Positions 44,725 to 57,461 of a stretch of DNA of 64,000 bases are shown here, one piece after another. The position numbers and the translations under genes are program-made. The DNA is from Sorghum bicolor (Eukaryota > Streptophyta > Magnoliopsida > Poales > Poaceae). Under the pieces are notes generated by a model. It saw only the letters and a list, made by a program, of their open reading frames with translations, did not search any database and had not been told where the DNA came from. The stretch covers positions 62,067,768-62,131,767 of the forward strand of contig NC_012874.2 of the NCBI RefSeq assembly GCF_000003195.3, in the 5' to 3' direction. Position 1 is the stretch's first letter, and each line of letters opens with the position of its first letter.

Positions 44725-45104
44725 ATCCCCTCAGCCTATCCACCGTGACATCCTTGCTGATTCCAGCGAAATATCATAGCGTCCTCTCATCACCTATAGC
44801 ACTTAACGCCTTGTGTGCCTCGATCGCCCGGTGCTAGTATGGTCACTAGCAAATGGGTATTCTGGCACAAGGTGTGCTAGCTGGATGGTCCATGGCTTCT
44901 CACAGCAGGCCAGTGTCGACTATGATGAGAAGTTCAGTCCATCTGTCAAACTGGCAATGATCCACATTGTCCTTAGCAACGCCGCAGCGCGTGCACAACC
45001 ACTTTATTAGCTAGACATGAACAACGCCATCCTCCATTACCATTTTGAGGAGACTGTCTATCACATGGTCAAAACCATAGCAAGCATATTGTTGTTCATT
45101 GGGT

Positions 45105-45364
45105 GTCACAGAGTGCATGTCTCCGGTGGCTTGGGTGTACTTCAGAACACAAAGAAGATAGAGACGACACCGCGGTTTATCCTAGTTCGGGCAATCAGGG
45201 CCCTACGTCCACCTGCATATAGGTGGTGGCCCTAGAGGATTCTGCTACATCTCCCTTGCTCTCAAACACATTGTGATTCTCATGAGCATCGACAACAAAA
45301 TACGACAGAGCAATGCCACTATCCCATAAATGAATTCCTTGCTCCCAAAGTCCCAATTTTCTGT
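45105..45364. other. LTR-retrotransposon debris
   Basis: The word ACACCGCGGTTTATCCTAGT, followed by GTTCGGGC, is typical of LTRs of grass gypsy elements. The segment is short and truncated by the gypsy insertion at 45370. Confidence 0.4.
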
Positions 45365-45369
45365 CCGAT

Positions 45370-46599
45370 TGTTGACGGTCCTTAAGTATCAAATTTAATT
45401 ATCAAATAAACAAAGAAAAGGATCCAAATGAAATCAACATCTAGACTTAGGGTTTTATTTGACAGAATTCCATGAGTTTTGGTGTTTGTCTATTTCTATA
45501 GAGAGTTATCAGGAAATAAGGAAGAAAGGCCTACATGTCAGGATTACATAGAGATATCAACGCACCGCGCAATTTTCTACCACCTAGAAGACTCCAGAAG
45601 CCACGGGAAGAAAGCGGAGGCCGAAAGGGGCCAGGCCCAGGGCGCCCGCCCTGAGGACCTGGGCGCCCGCCCCCTGTTAGATTCTGTTCGGGACTCTCTT
45701 CGCACACGACGTTCCACCGACCTAATAGATCAAAGATAATGTAATACCACCTCGCCTACCGACCCAAAAACGCATAGAGGAGGAGGACTATATAAGGAGA
45801 CCCCCCTGGCCCCTGGAGAAGACAAGAAATTATCATAGAGATTGAGGGGTGCCCTCGAAGGAAAACCTCTTCTCTAAATAATATTTCTTTTTAGGCGTAG
45901 CAACCAATGTAAGTAGAAATAGATCTTCTAGTTTCTACTAGATTGAGAGAGATAGAGTGGAGGTGTAGATCGGAGGAAGGCCGGCCTGTCGGTGTCTACT
46001 CCGAGTTGTACCTACGGGATCAAGTCTCCTAACCCGAGGCTTGCTTCTAAGATTCTTCAGTAATTCGACTTCTAATTCTAGTAAGTTCTTGTTTTATTGT
46101 TATTTGGTTTATGAGTTTACTTTAATCCTCTTCCGATTGAGTATTAGAGTAATCATTGCTAGCGTAAACGTGGTGTTTAGGCTAGGGTACTCATAGATAT
46201 CCCCTGACTAGCTGGACCGTGGTAGTAGCGAGGAACATGACATTTCTGAGTTACCTTTGTATCCCATATCTTGTTAGCAGGACGGGTAGGTTTATAGGTG
46301 CGGGTCGAACATCCTTTGTGTTGTCTAGATTCCGTGAGCCTCCCCAATAGAACAGTAGATCATCCTTATCAAGGTTAGAACGAGACTACGGTTGCAGTCT
46401 TCTCTATACATCACTCACATCGAGAAACATTCTTTGTAGCCTAAAGGGATAGTAGCAATAGATTTGGTTAGTCAGATGCACCCTTTCTCCCAGTGGTAAA
46501 AATATAAATACGAAACTCTAGAAAACCTCCCGGGTGAAATCCTCACCGATATCCGTGCGCTTGCGGATCATTTTCTAATTGCGTTACCAAATATCAACA
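45370..46599 (+). repeat. 5' LTR of the gypsy element
   Basis: It starts TGTTGACGGTCC and ends AATATCAACA. The TATA box CTATATAAG is near 45788-45796. A short frame beginning MKSTSRLRVL at its 5' part is interrupted by a stop in this copy but open in the 3' LTR. Confidence 0.92.
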
Positions 46600-46607
46600 A
46601 GCATTTC

Positions 46608-46624
46608 TGGCGCCGTTGCCGGGG
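46608..46624 (+). other. Primer-binding site of the gypsy element
   Basis: TGGCGCCGTTGCCGGGG begins 8 bp after the 5' LTR, the position and form used by many Athila/Tat-like plant gypsy elements for tRNA priming. Confidence 0.85.
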
Positions 46625-46712
46625 AGAAAGACGGTTTGCTGAGATAACTTTGAGTTTTGCTATTATCTTGTATTATACTTTTATACTTTTATTCTTTTAT
46701 CTTTTCATCTTT

Positions 46713-49700
46713 ATGGATAACTTAAATTCCATACCTATTATTGAATTCTTTGCACCTTCGGAGACCAGCCATAGACCATGGGAGTCAACAAGTCCTGCCC
46801 ATAATTATGATCTGTGTCCGGAGTTGATTGCAATAGGTCAAAACTAACCCTTTTCCATAGCCGAGGTCCTATCTTTTAATCAAAAAGATAATGCACTTTT
46901 AGCTACACCTAGGGAATCTGTTAATCTTTCTATAAATTCTGGTTTAGACCTAGCCCTACAAGACCATGTTTTTCCTAGATATTTTCACATTGGTCTTAAT
47001 CATATAACCTTTGGTAGAGTCTTTCTTTCTTTATCTATTAGTAAAGGAAGGTATGTCTTCATTCGTGCACATCCTTCTTGCACTAGTCTTCATAGAAAAA
47101 TCTTAGAGATAGAGAAGGAATCATCTCCCATACAAGGAGAGGAAGTTTCAATAGCCGGTTTCCAAACATTTCAATCCCATAATTCGGCTATCCAACCCAT
47201 CCTTGAGCTTAATAATTTTGACTATGCTTTTTCTCTTGAACCTCCCGATAATCCTATGAATCTCTCTAGACATCCCATGCATAAGAAGGAGGATCGAGAA
47301 GAGCAACATCAATGGCTAGAGGGCATTAAAAATCCATGTGCTATCACCATTGAATGGATAGATAAAACAAACTTGAGAGACAATCCTAGAGGAATTTTAA
47401 GCATTCATGAAGAATCATCCTTGGAGTTTGAGAATGAGAGAAACAACAGTGAGCATGGAAGTTATTTCATAAATACCTTACCAAATCCTTGCTCATATAA
47501 AACATCTCCCCAATCAATTGGTCTCTCCAACCTTACCACATTTGAGATCTCCAACCCCCTCTTCCTTTCTATTTATAAAAACTTTAAAAGAGCGGTTGTC
47601 GATGCGTATGTCTATAATAAATATTGCAGATCTCGTTGAGTTGATTGATGGTTTCCCAAGGACAAGCTTAGTGTCCTAAAACAAGACTTATCAGATCGTA
47701 ATATGAACTTTTAATTATTTGCAACATTGCCTTGTGTATTGAGCATATAAAGATAATTGTAGAAATATTCCTTCGGGTATTCTTGCCACTAACCTTTCCA
47801 GGATTGGAGCAAGAAGATCGGATGAATGACAAGCACAAGGTATGTCCAACCAACCATCATGCAACATTGAATTAAATTCATCCAACATTGAATTTTGCAA
47901 AATTCAAGCTTGAGGGAAATACCTTACATAAAAACATCATTTGCCATGTTGCTATGTTGGTTGTCCTTACCTTTGAGACATGCTCAATTTGTTAAATACT
48001 AATCACACTACTTCATCTCCACTTAAGTAGATCTCTATAAATGCTCTCATGCTACCTTTATTTGCTTTAGTATATGTCTAGGTTTGGAATAGTTTCATTT
48101 ATCTCTTAATTAAGCATGGTGCTTAGTTTAGGAATGATGATCTTACTTCCAAGGGATTTTAAATTAAGCATGGTGCTTAGGTTAAAATGCCCTTCTAAAT
48201 CAAATTAGACATGGTGTCTAGGTTGATTTTTGAGCCGATAGTATGCTATAGTAGATATGGGATATTTTGTTGGACTAACCCCTACAGGAAAACTTTCAAT
48301 ATCAACCTGGGAAGTCCTGAGAGAAACTCGCATTAGAGATGAAGAAAGTGACACATGAAGTTTAACAATTTGCACAAGAAAGACGTAGCTCATAAGAGAT
48401 GATTCATGGAGGGTGCCACAAACACGATGCACAACCGCTAAGAAAGGAAAGCTTCCACATGGTGATACTGTACAGTCACTCATCAAGTAAGGTAACATTT
48501 TAAGGTACTTGGCTATCACTTTTATAAGCTTCTCCTTGGTTCTAGCGTTCACATAAAATAAAGAGACAAACATGTTTGATTTGTAGCTCCAAATTAACCA
48601 ACTCAATTAATTCAACATGTTTAGTCCTTTAATCTTTGTTCTTAGTGATACCTTCGTGATCTCACACTCCCAATCATATAAGCTAAAATTTTGCACATTC
48701 AATCTTTGGGAAGATATAAAGAAAAAAGACATATACATAGATAGATTATCTTAGGTCGATCAATCTGTTCTGACAAATGTTTTAAATACTACACTCATGA
48801 TCTCATTATCCATCAACTTTGTCTTGCTCACTATGCTTAAGGTTAGAGAAGAATAATTACACTTCTGGTTCTGTTGGTGTTTTCCACCAACAGGGCCTAT
48901 GCACTTGATCTCTGCCTTGTCTCTATGAACAGGTACACTTCAAGCAAAACACGGAGGAGTTTTACAACTCCCAGATTCCACCAAGTGAAGAACCGGGATC
49001 TACGAGCACAAACACAATGGAGATCAGACACTTAGTTTCCCAAAGGAAATATTGAAGAACCTCTGTGTCCGAGTTGGTACCTTGTACGCTCCAGCAACTT
49101 CATGGTGATAGAGACTGGTACTGAGGAGAGGGCACCCATCATCCTAGGGAGGCCATTCCTAAACACCAGAGCTGTCATCTACGCTAATGCTGCCAAGATC
49201 AGTTCCTACATCAAGGGGAAGAAGGAGACTTTCCTTCAAGAACAAGACTACACAAACTTCAGAGCAATCCCGACATAAACCAAGGAAGAGGACCAACAGG
49301 AGGAATAGGAACAAGCAAATGTGGACCGAGTCAACTAAGATGGTCACTGCAACTCAAGGAGGTCAAGATCGTCGACTCAAGTCACCTTTCTTGATCAAGA
49401 AGGACAACCCTGGTGTTCCAAGCATCGAGTGCACAATCAACAGATACTCTTTTTAGAAGACACTCTACGACACCGGATCTGACGTCAACATAATGGCCGC
49501 AGTCACTTATCAGCTCCTGCATGGAACCATGCCTCTACAACCAATATAATTCAGCTCCAGATGATTTTCAGAACATTGATATGGGAGAAGACGAGTACGA
49601 TCCACCCATCATCCTTGGAAGACCATTCCTCAACACTATCAAAGTTATCATCTACATTGGAACCGGAGAAGTCCACAAGCACTTCCCCTCTGAGAAGGTA

Positions 49701-49981
49701 CGCCGCTATTTTACTAACCCTAACTATTTAGTTGAAGACTCTAAGCAGGTGAGGACAAGAAGAAGACAACGCAACCGCAACCAGAGGAGGCAAATCATCA
49801 AGGACGGATGGGTAGACTATGAAGGAGAAGTGATAAGGTCTGAAGACATACAACTTGAACAGAACTGTCCTGAGGAGACTGTAGCACCGAGTCAGGTGTG
49901 GAGAGAGAAGATAGTTATACACGAAGAAGAGGCGCTGCCGGAATCACCGACTACGCCACCTAGCAAATCCCAGGACGACTA
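46713..49981 (+). pseudogene. Gypsy gag-protease remains, no pol
   Basis: An open start near 46713 and a longer open piece at 47256-47639 may be gag-derived. From about 49090 the sequence encodes a duplicated ILGRPFLNT motif (49140-49170 and 49610-49640). Between the two copies lies an aspartic-protease-like DTGSDVNIM site (DTGS at 49469-49480). An Arg/Lys-rich segment and a Glu/Pro-rich tail end at a TAA near 49981. Several stops interrupt it. The duplicated ILGRPFLN block suggests an internal duplication or recombination. Confidence 0.6.
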
Positions 49982-49984
49982 AGA

Positions 49985-52157
49985 AAACAGAGAGTCCCGT
50001 TCGGAGGATTTAAAAACTCCGAACGCCTTGCCAAGAGGTAAACTTGGTAGTTATCCTTTTTCATTCAATAGTTTGCTTAGTTAAACAGGTTCATGCTATC
50101 TTAAAAAGAAAATAAAAATGTTAAAAAAAAATAGTAAGCCCCATGTGAGTATGCTCATGGCATAAAACCCATAAGTACATTCACTGTGGTGGCATAAAAA
50201 TAAAATAATATATGTTTTCATCTTAAAATAAAAATATAAATAATAAGTGCATGATTCTGCTAAATAAAATTTATTAGAAGGAAGCTTAACATGATAAAGG
50301 CTAGATATTTATGCTAACACTTAACCAGTTCCACAAAGTTTTGTTGTCTATTTGAGCTCCACAGAATTCAAGGATCAAAGAAGACTAGCAGACGGAGGAC
50401 ATCCTAATCGCTGTTAGGGTGCTGCCGATTTTCAAATACACCTCCATCACCTGCTAGCTACATCAGAAGAAATTACGTCAAAATCCAGCTTGGGGGAGAG
50501 CACCCCCATTTATCCAGCTAAGTGTTTCTACTCGCGGTTATACTTTACTCAAATAATAAAAGATGCATAATCATGAAAACCCAAATAAAGATTTTGTGTT
50601 TTTATATATATATTTTTGCTTAGTTTGCTAAATAAATAAATAAATAAAGTTTGCTATGAACCCTCATGATAAACTCTCACATGGAAATGATGAATAGTTG
50701 CTCTGCCATGACTAGTTCTTAAAATTGAAATCTCTCTCAAGTTTAGGCATGACTGTTATGAAGTAAGATTTGCTCTAAATCTGAACTTGTGGGAAGAGTA
50801 CTTGATCTAAAGTCTAAGTCGTTAACTGATATGATATGGGAAGGTTGAGCTGCTGTTTATCTGTTCCTAGAGATGCTAGAATTCTAGAGAATTTTATCTT
50901 TGAAAAATCTTTAAAATAACACATGATGAGTTCCTATATGATGAGAGTTTAAATTCCTACCACAGCCATATATACATGCTTGCTAGACTTTGAGCCACAT
51001 ATTTACTTTTTACTGCTTATGAGCATTGAGTGTGGTCAAGCTGTGTAGACCTTTAGGAGCTTGTCATGTGGTTAAAATCAAGATTCACTTGCACGTTCAC
51101 TCATACATGCTACTTCTACTCCAGAAGTACCATCCACATATATCCACTCATTTCCATCTCCAGATTCACCCAAAATTATTCTACTCCTAATCTGAGAGAG
51201 AATAGCCAAAAACATTATCCTATCCCTGTTATTCCCTGTGAAATAAATGCTAGAGTTATCTTGGTTACTACCACTTGCTATATTATTTAAGGAGATGAGT
51301 GCTCTAGTAAAAAAAGAAAAAAAATACGAGGAAATAAAAAGTGGCAAGTGCCCGGAACCTCGAAGAAAAAGAAAAAAGTGAGACGAGAGGTAAAAATGGA
51401 CAAGTGTCCGACAGTAGAATTAGGGGTACAAGATACCCACCTGAGAGGAAAGAAAAAGAAAATATAGAGCATCTCATTCTCCCCAAAAAGCTTCAAGTGC
51501 AAAAAAGGTATGTATCCCCTCAAAAGAGCAAAAGTAGAATTAGACTTTCACCATTATTATCACCATCATCACCATACACCATTCATTCGCCACACATGCA
51601 CATCTTGATTTGACTTATTGACTTGTTTCTCTGGATCCATGGTTTGACTATGCAATAAATGTCTTATAAGTATGTATTAGCTGTCTCCCACCTATGAGCT
51701 CCAGATATCAAAACCTTATTAGAGTAGGGTGAGAGAGAAGGCAATATCACTATGCCTCATACCACAAATACTACATACTTAGAGAGAAGGCATATATCAT
51801 TACTGCCCTGGTAAGGATCCAGAAATACCACAAAAGAGAGATTTGAGAGAATCATATAAGGAATCTCTGAGTTTTATTTGAAAATCTGCAAAAACTCCAG
51901 AGCTATAGCTGATCAAAAATAAGAGACATGGCGCTTGACTTGACCGTTCTATCTTTTAACTCCTCAAGACACAAGTGACGGTTGCAAGCCCCATGGTGAA
52001 AGGTAAAATGAGTAAGTTTTAAGTCTTAACAGTTTACTCTAACTCAGAGATGAGATCTTGCTTGAATGCGAGTGTACTTTTAAGAAATGAAACCACTGCA
52101 GAAACTCTTGAGTTCATCCTTGCTCAGGGACGAGCAAGAGGTAAGCTTGGGGGAGTT
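49985..52157 (+). other. Non-coding 3' internal region of the gypsy element
   Basis: It is AT-rich and without domains. A second purine-rich CTTGGGGGAGAGC word at 50489-50501 resembles the true polypurine tract at 52143-52155. In autonomous relatives pol would lie upstream of this region. Confidence 0.55.
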
Positions 52158-53385
52158 TGTGGACGGTCCTTAAGTATCAAATTTAATTATCAAATAAACA
52201 AAGAAAAGGATCCAAATGAAATCAACATCTAGACTTAGGGTTTTATCTAACAGAATTCCACGAGTTTTGGTGTTTGTCTATTTCTGCAGGGGGTTATCAG
52301 GAAATAAGGAAGAAAGGACCAGTCAGGATTACATAGAGATATCAACACACCGCGCAATTTTCTACCACCTAGAAGACTCCAGAAGTCACGGGAAGGAAGC
52401 GGAGGCCGAAAGGGGCCAGGCCCAGGGCGCCCGCCCTGAGGACCTGGGCGCCCGCCCCCTGTTAGATTCCGTTCGGGACTCTCTTCGCACACGACGTTCC
52501 ACCGACCTAATAGATCAAAGATAATGTACTACCACCTCGCCTACCGACCCAAAAACGCATAGAGGAGGAGGACTATATAAGGAGACCTCCCTGGCCCCTG
52601 GAGAAGACAAGAAATTATCATAGAGATTGAGGGGTGCCCTCGAAGGAAAAAGCTCTTCTCTAAATAATATTTCTTTTTAGGCGTAGCAACCAATGTAAGT
52701 AGAAATAGATCTTCTAGTTTCTACTAGATTGAGAGAGATAGAGTGGAGGTGTAGATCGGAGGAAGGCCGGCCTGTCGGTGTCTACTCCGAGTTGTACCTA
52801 CGGGATCAAGTCTCCTAACCCGAGGCTTGCTTCTAAGATTCTTCAGTAATTCGACTTCTAATTCTAGTAAGTTCTTGTTTTATTGTTCTTTGGTTTATGA
52901 GTTTACTTTAATCCTCTTCCGGTTGAGTATTAGAGTAATCATTGCTAGCATAAACGTGGTGTTTAGGCTAGGGTACTCATAGATATCCCCTGACTAGCTG
53001 GACCGTGGTAGTAGCGAGGAACGTGACATTTCCGAGTTACCTTTGTATCCCATATCTTGTTAGCAGGACGGGTAGGTTTATAGGTGCGGGTCGAACATCC
53101 TTTGTGTTGTCTAGATTCCGTGAGCCTCCCCAATAGAACAGTAGATCATCCTTATCAAGGTTAGAACGAGACTACGGTTGCAGTCTTCTCTATACATCAC
53201 TCACATCGAGAAACATTCTTTGTAGCCTAAAGGGATAGTAGCAATAGATTTGGTTAGTCAGATGCACCCTTTCTCCCAGTGGTAAAAATATAAATACGAA
53301 ACTCTGGAAAACCTCCCGGGTGAAATGCTCACCGATATCCGTGCGCTTGCGGATCATTTTCTAATTGCGTTACCAAATATCAACA
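52158..53385 (+). repeat. 3' LTR of the gypsy element
   Basis: It starts TGTGGACGGTCC (the 5' copy has TGTTGACGG) and ends ATATCAACA, followed by the target duplication CCGAT. The TATA box is near 52573-52581. A 102-codon frame (52216-52524) is open here. Confidence 0.92.
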
Positions 53386-53399
53386 CCGATCATGTGGTG

Positions 53400-55876
53400 T
53401 TCCAAGGAAGTGTGTAGTAGAGCTTTGAAGTTTGTAGTAGAGCTTTCTATCGGACTACGGGAAACACTAGATTTGCCTAGAGCTTTGAGGTTTGCCGAGA
53501 GCTTTCTATCGGACTCTCGGCAAACACGAAATTTGCCCACAGTGACTCTCGGCGAAGAAATACTCTCGACAAATAGGTCTTTGCCAAGAGCCTGACTCTC
53601 GTCATAGGCAGACTCTCGTCATAGGCAGACTCTCGGCATAGTGGGCTCTTTGCCGAGAGCCTAGCTGGAGCTCTTGGCAAAGAGCCTGACGGGGCTAACA
53701 CCGTTTTCTTTGCCGAGAGCCCCGTTGGGCTCTCGGCAAACTTGGGTCTTTGCCGAGAGCCATGGGTCAGCTCTCGGCAAAGAGGGGTCTTTGCCGAGAG
53801 CTAGGGCAAGGCCTCTCAACAAAGTTCCTTTTTTTTGTTTTTATCTACCAAACTTCTTCTCTGACCTTCTTACACCTACTATGACAACATGTCAAAGTAT
53901 GGATTAGTTTGAAGCTATTTTGCTATATTGTTGTTTTCTCATTTAAGTGAATTTTTTGAAAAATGTAGGTTAGAACTGCAAGTACATGAAATCACGCGTT
54001 TCTATGCACAAAAAGTCGATATTCATGGTACTTACGCTAATTCAAGGCCGTGTGCACGAAAACACCCTAGCTCTCGCACGTTTCATTCACGAACCCTGAC
54101 TTTTGAGACAGTGTGGAATAGGTTTTAAATTATAGAAAATCCAAACGAGTTCAAAAATCGCGAAACTTTATGAGGTGTCATCATATCACATGTGTAGCTT
54201 GTGGTAAAAAATTTGAGAAAGTTTCGTGCATGGCGTCACATCGGACCCTCAGAAACCTGAACATCTCCTCATTGTTCTCCTTTGTGCAGCCTCCGTCGGC
54301 GGGTTCGAACGAGGCACCTGTCATTTCTCCAACACCTGGCATCTCGCCGACACCTCCAGATGGTGGCTCTCCTGCGGTACGCGGCCTAGGTGTCCCTCAT
54401 ATCAATTGGGGGCCTTTACAGTGAGTCAGGTCGACTTAGCTAGAGATGCAGTTGGTTTGGAGTATGTGGACTATGTGGTGATGCACTTATTTTATTTAAA
54501 CATGTGATCTTTATGGATTGTGGTTATTGAACATGTTAACTTAGTTTGGATCATAGTTCCGCTAGGCGCTCGCCTAGGCGCGACTAGGCGCGACTAGTCG
54601 CGAATCGGAGGCTCCCTGCCTCGCCTATGGGGGCAGGCGGAACCTAGGCGGCGGCGGCGCCGGTGGGGGTGGAGAGCATCCGGCGGAGCTTCGGACATGC
54701 GCAGACGGCGACGAGCGCCACGGGCGCAGGCGCGAGGAGGAGACAGTCGCCGGCGGGGAGGAGTAGCGCGGGCGACAGCGTGCGCAGAGAGAGGGAGCAG
54801 CGGGAGAGGGCGGCGGCGGCGGCAGCGGGTAGAGTCGCGACTCGCGATGTAGGGACTCGCGACGCGGCTTGCGGGGAGACGGGGGTCACGGGGGCAATGC
54901 GGGATGAGAGAGTTGGGCTAAAGTGGGCCGTTAAATGGGCCTTCTATTCTTTCTCCCTTCAATTACTACTACTACTTATCTATTGTTTTTTCTTTTCTTT
55001 TAAGTGTTTATACTTGTATTAGTCACCGCCTAGCAAAACGCCTAGGAACGCCTAGGCACAATTACTCCCGACTAGGCGCTAGGCAGAGGGTCAGCGCCTA
55101 GATTCCGCCTAGCGCCTAGCTGATCTTTGGTTTGGATGTATGTGAACTTAGTTTGGAGTATTTGAACTTGTTATGATGGACAAAGTGATGGAAATGACAA
55201 TTTATATGGATTACGTGGTATATATTGTCATCAATGTCGAATATGTGAGCTATATACTCTTCGATATGAAATATGTGATTTTCTGGAAATATATGTGTCA
55301 TATGATGATTTTAGTAGAAATTGGATGAAAAAATAGAAAAAAAATTTGGTCGATTTGCCGTGGGGGGCTCTTGGCAAATCTGAAAAAATGGTGCCTTTGC
55401 CGAGAGTCCTCTCGGCGAAAATGGTAGGTTTGTCGAGAGCCACGAAAAATGCTCTCGGCAAAGGAGCCACCAGCATGGCTAAATACCCAGCTTTGCCGAG
55501 AGCCCTCCTAGATGCTCTCGGCAAAAACTATTTTCAAAAAAATATATATTTCTTTGCCGAGAGCCCTCCTGGAGGCTCTCGGCAAAGACTATTTTCAAAA
55601 AAAAATATTTCTTTGCCGAGAGCTTGGCCAGGCAGCTCTCGGCAAAGTCGCCGTCAGCCGTAACAGTTACTTTTCTTTGCCGAGAGCTAGGTTTGGCTCT
55701 CGGCAAACCCTTTGCCGAGAGCTCGATGAATGGCTCTCGACAAAGACCTCTTTGCCGATAAAAGATGTGCCGATAGGCCTTTGCCGAGAGCGACTCTCGG
55801 CAAAACCTTTGCCGAGAGCTAAACTGCCTTTGCCGAGCGTCCTAGGCTCTAGGCAAAGCCCCTGTATGCAGTAGTG
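53400..55876. mobile_element. Truncated CACTA element with TTTGCCGAGAGC repeats
   Basis: Dense TTTGCCGAGAGC and GCTCTCGGCAAA words fill 53480-53825 and 55345-55860 in both orientations. The right end, CTGTATGCAGTAGTG (to 55876), is a CACTA terminus in reverse complement. The left terminus is not visible between the gypsy element and the first repeats. The interior has no transposase and contains another TIR element (54558-55121). It is non-autonomous and probably left-truncated. Confidence 0.75.
54558..55121. mobile_element. TIR element with GCCTAGGCG-type ends
   Basis: Both ends are rich in CTAGGCGC and GCGCCTAG words in inverted orientation: CCGCTAGGCGCTCGCCTAGG on the left and TTCCGCCTAGCGCCTAGC on the right. 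The centre is GC-rich on the left and then AT-rich. I see no convincing target duplication and no transposase. Confidence 0.6.
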
Positions 55877-55923
55877 TATGTTTATTTGGCAACACCCAAA
55901 TAGAAGCATATCCACTAAAGTAG

Positions 55924-56167
55924 GGCCTTGTTTAGTTCACAGAAAATTTTTGCAAAATTTTTCACATTCTCCGTCACATCGAATCTTTAGACGCATGCAT
56001 GGAGTATTAAATATAGACGAAAATAAAAATTAATTGTACAATTTGGTCAGAATTGACGAGACGAATCTTTTGAGCCTAGTTAGTCCATAATTGGACAATA
56101 TTTGTCAAATACAAACGAAACTGCTACAGTGTCGATTTTCCAAAATTTTTCGGAACTGAAAAAGGCC
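55924..56167. mobile_element. MITE with GGCCTTGTTTAGTTC ends
   Basis: The left end is GGCCTTGTTTAGTTC and the right end is GAACTGAAAAAGGCC, imperfect inverted repeats about 244 bp apart. Further inside, AAAATTTTTGC-like words face one another. TAG borders both ends, but this is short. This family is very common in Sorghum and related grasses (family knowledge). Confidence 0.75.
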
Positions 56168-56670
56168 TAGTATACCTAGGCAGCAGTCCATCGAACACCA
56201 GTTGAACATCCAATTAATGGAGCAGATGCGTGGACTGACTTGTAGAGAGGCCATTGGAATGATACGCAAAGGTTTGATCTGCTTGAGAACGTCACATTTG
56301 AATCTGACCAGTGTAGGCCGGGGCACAAGCACAGTCTAGGCATCGTTGCAGGTCGTCCTCCTTAGTGGCCATGGCCAGATATGGTGAGGACGCGTGCAAG
56401 GTCTCAGGCGGTATAGGCGGACCCAGGGCCTGCCGACCCTGGCCGCCTGCCCAGGCTGCCACGCTGCGCTTGGATGGATACTCTATCATGCTGAGCTTGT
56501 ACGAGTATTAGCTAGGCAAAGAAATACACAGATTTGTGTAGCAAAGCGCAAAGCAACAGCAGATCATCAGGTACACGAAGGCAGCCCAACTCATAAAGGG
56601 CAGCCATTGCACTGAGGGGAGGCTGTGCTATCTTTTTTATTTGTAGAAATATGTTTATATAAACTTGTTA
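56168..56670. other. Intergenic sequence
   Basis: No gene or element is recognised here. The sequence of moderate GC content does not extend into a longer frame. Confidence 0.4.
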
Positions 56671-57360
56671 TCACTTATCAATGGTCATATTTCGCCCGGG
56701 CTCTAGAAAGTCTCTAGGTATGCAAATGTCAGGCGGGACTGGTGTTGGCGAACTGTAGCACCATGCACCCCGCCGCTTGGTGGTGCCAGATGTGAAGTAG
56801 ATGATGACGGCGGTGACGACGATTATTCCCATGACAGAGACCATGCCTTCGTGGTCAAATTGAACAGACTTCTTGACGATTTTCTTGTTCGGGATTAGGG
56901 AATCCAATGTCGGGAGCTAGAAGAAGATGGCCGTGTGGCGCATGCAGGCTACGACACCGAAATAGTTGAGGCTGCTCATGGTAGCGGTGGTGGCCATTGC
57001 ACTGGAAAGGTCTGATGTGGACGCTACCACAGGAGCGGTTGCGACGATATGGCTGGTGTCGGCGTAGTAGATCTCATCTAGTGCACAGTTGTAGGAGCTG
57101 TGGACGCTGTAGTGGGTGCTTCAGGTGTGGGCGGCGCAAGAGGTGCAATGCCCATCGTCGTCTGGGCGAAGTACATCGGTGAAGTAATCGATGGTGACAA
57201 CGGGGTTAGAGTCAAAGTCACCGCAAGGATGCACGAGCACCCATTGTGAATTTGTGACCAGCTTCTCCTCCGCGTACTTCCTCAACTCCACCATCCTATG
57301 AGAAACAGAGGCGATGCTGGCAGCAAGCAAATCGATGGCGGCGGAAGGTGGTGTGGACCC
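56671..57360 (-). pseudogene. Broken gene for a small single-pass membrane protein
   Basis: One reading frame runs on the minus strand from about 57360 to 56671 and is interrupted only twice, by a TGA near 57121 and a TAG near 56917. In order it has a Cys- and Asp-containing N-terminal part (HPCGDFDSNP, DDDGHCTSC), an Ala/Thr/Ser-rich middle, one hydrophobic segment (MVSVMGIIVVTAVIIYF) followed by a basic TTKRR stop-transfer sequence, and a short tail. I recognise no family. Two nonsense codons in an otherwise open frame suggest a fairly recent pseudogene or a transposon-carried fragment. Confidence 0.5.
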
Positions 57361-57461
57361 TGCTGAAGCTATGAGCTGAGGCTTAGTCGATATTGGGGAA
57401 AAAATTAGGGTTCCCTAATCCAAGGCTCTGGATACCAATTGTAACGATTCTTCAGTATTGA

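Larger units (their letters stand above)
41350..45100 (+). pseudogene. Decayed copia gag-pol (with insertions)
   Basis: Recognisable in order are the protease LDTSATAHMSS-type site (about 41496-41528, with the second catalytic Gly changed to Ser), the integrase core (about 42190-42430, FLDNYTHF and FQADNGTKF), the later integrase region with WQNGKA (about 42480) and the LNRHPS region (42608-42640). After an LTR insertion comes a reverse transcriptase piece (about 44890-45060, VHGFSQQ and YDEKFSPSVK). Many stops and frame changes are present. LTRs could not be located. A hAT MITE (41745-42020) and an LTR (43300-44724) interrupt it. Confidence 0.75.
45370..53385 (+). mobile_element. Non-autonomous Ty3/gypsy element, TSD CCGAT
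   Basis: Two ~1.23-kb LTRs (45370-46599 and 52158-53385) with TGT...ACA ends are flanked by CCGAT at 45365-45369 and 53386-53390. A primer-binding site TGGCGCCGTTGCCGGGG lies at 46608-46624, a form found in Athila/Tat-type gypsy elements. A polypurine tract AAGCTTGGGGGAG is at 52143-52155. The internal 5.5 kb has gag/protease remains only. No reverse transcriptase, RNase H or integrase motif is visible, so mobility would need enzymes from a relative. The LTRs differ by only a modest number of substitutions, so the insertion is fairly young. Confidence 0.93.
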
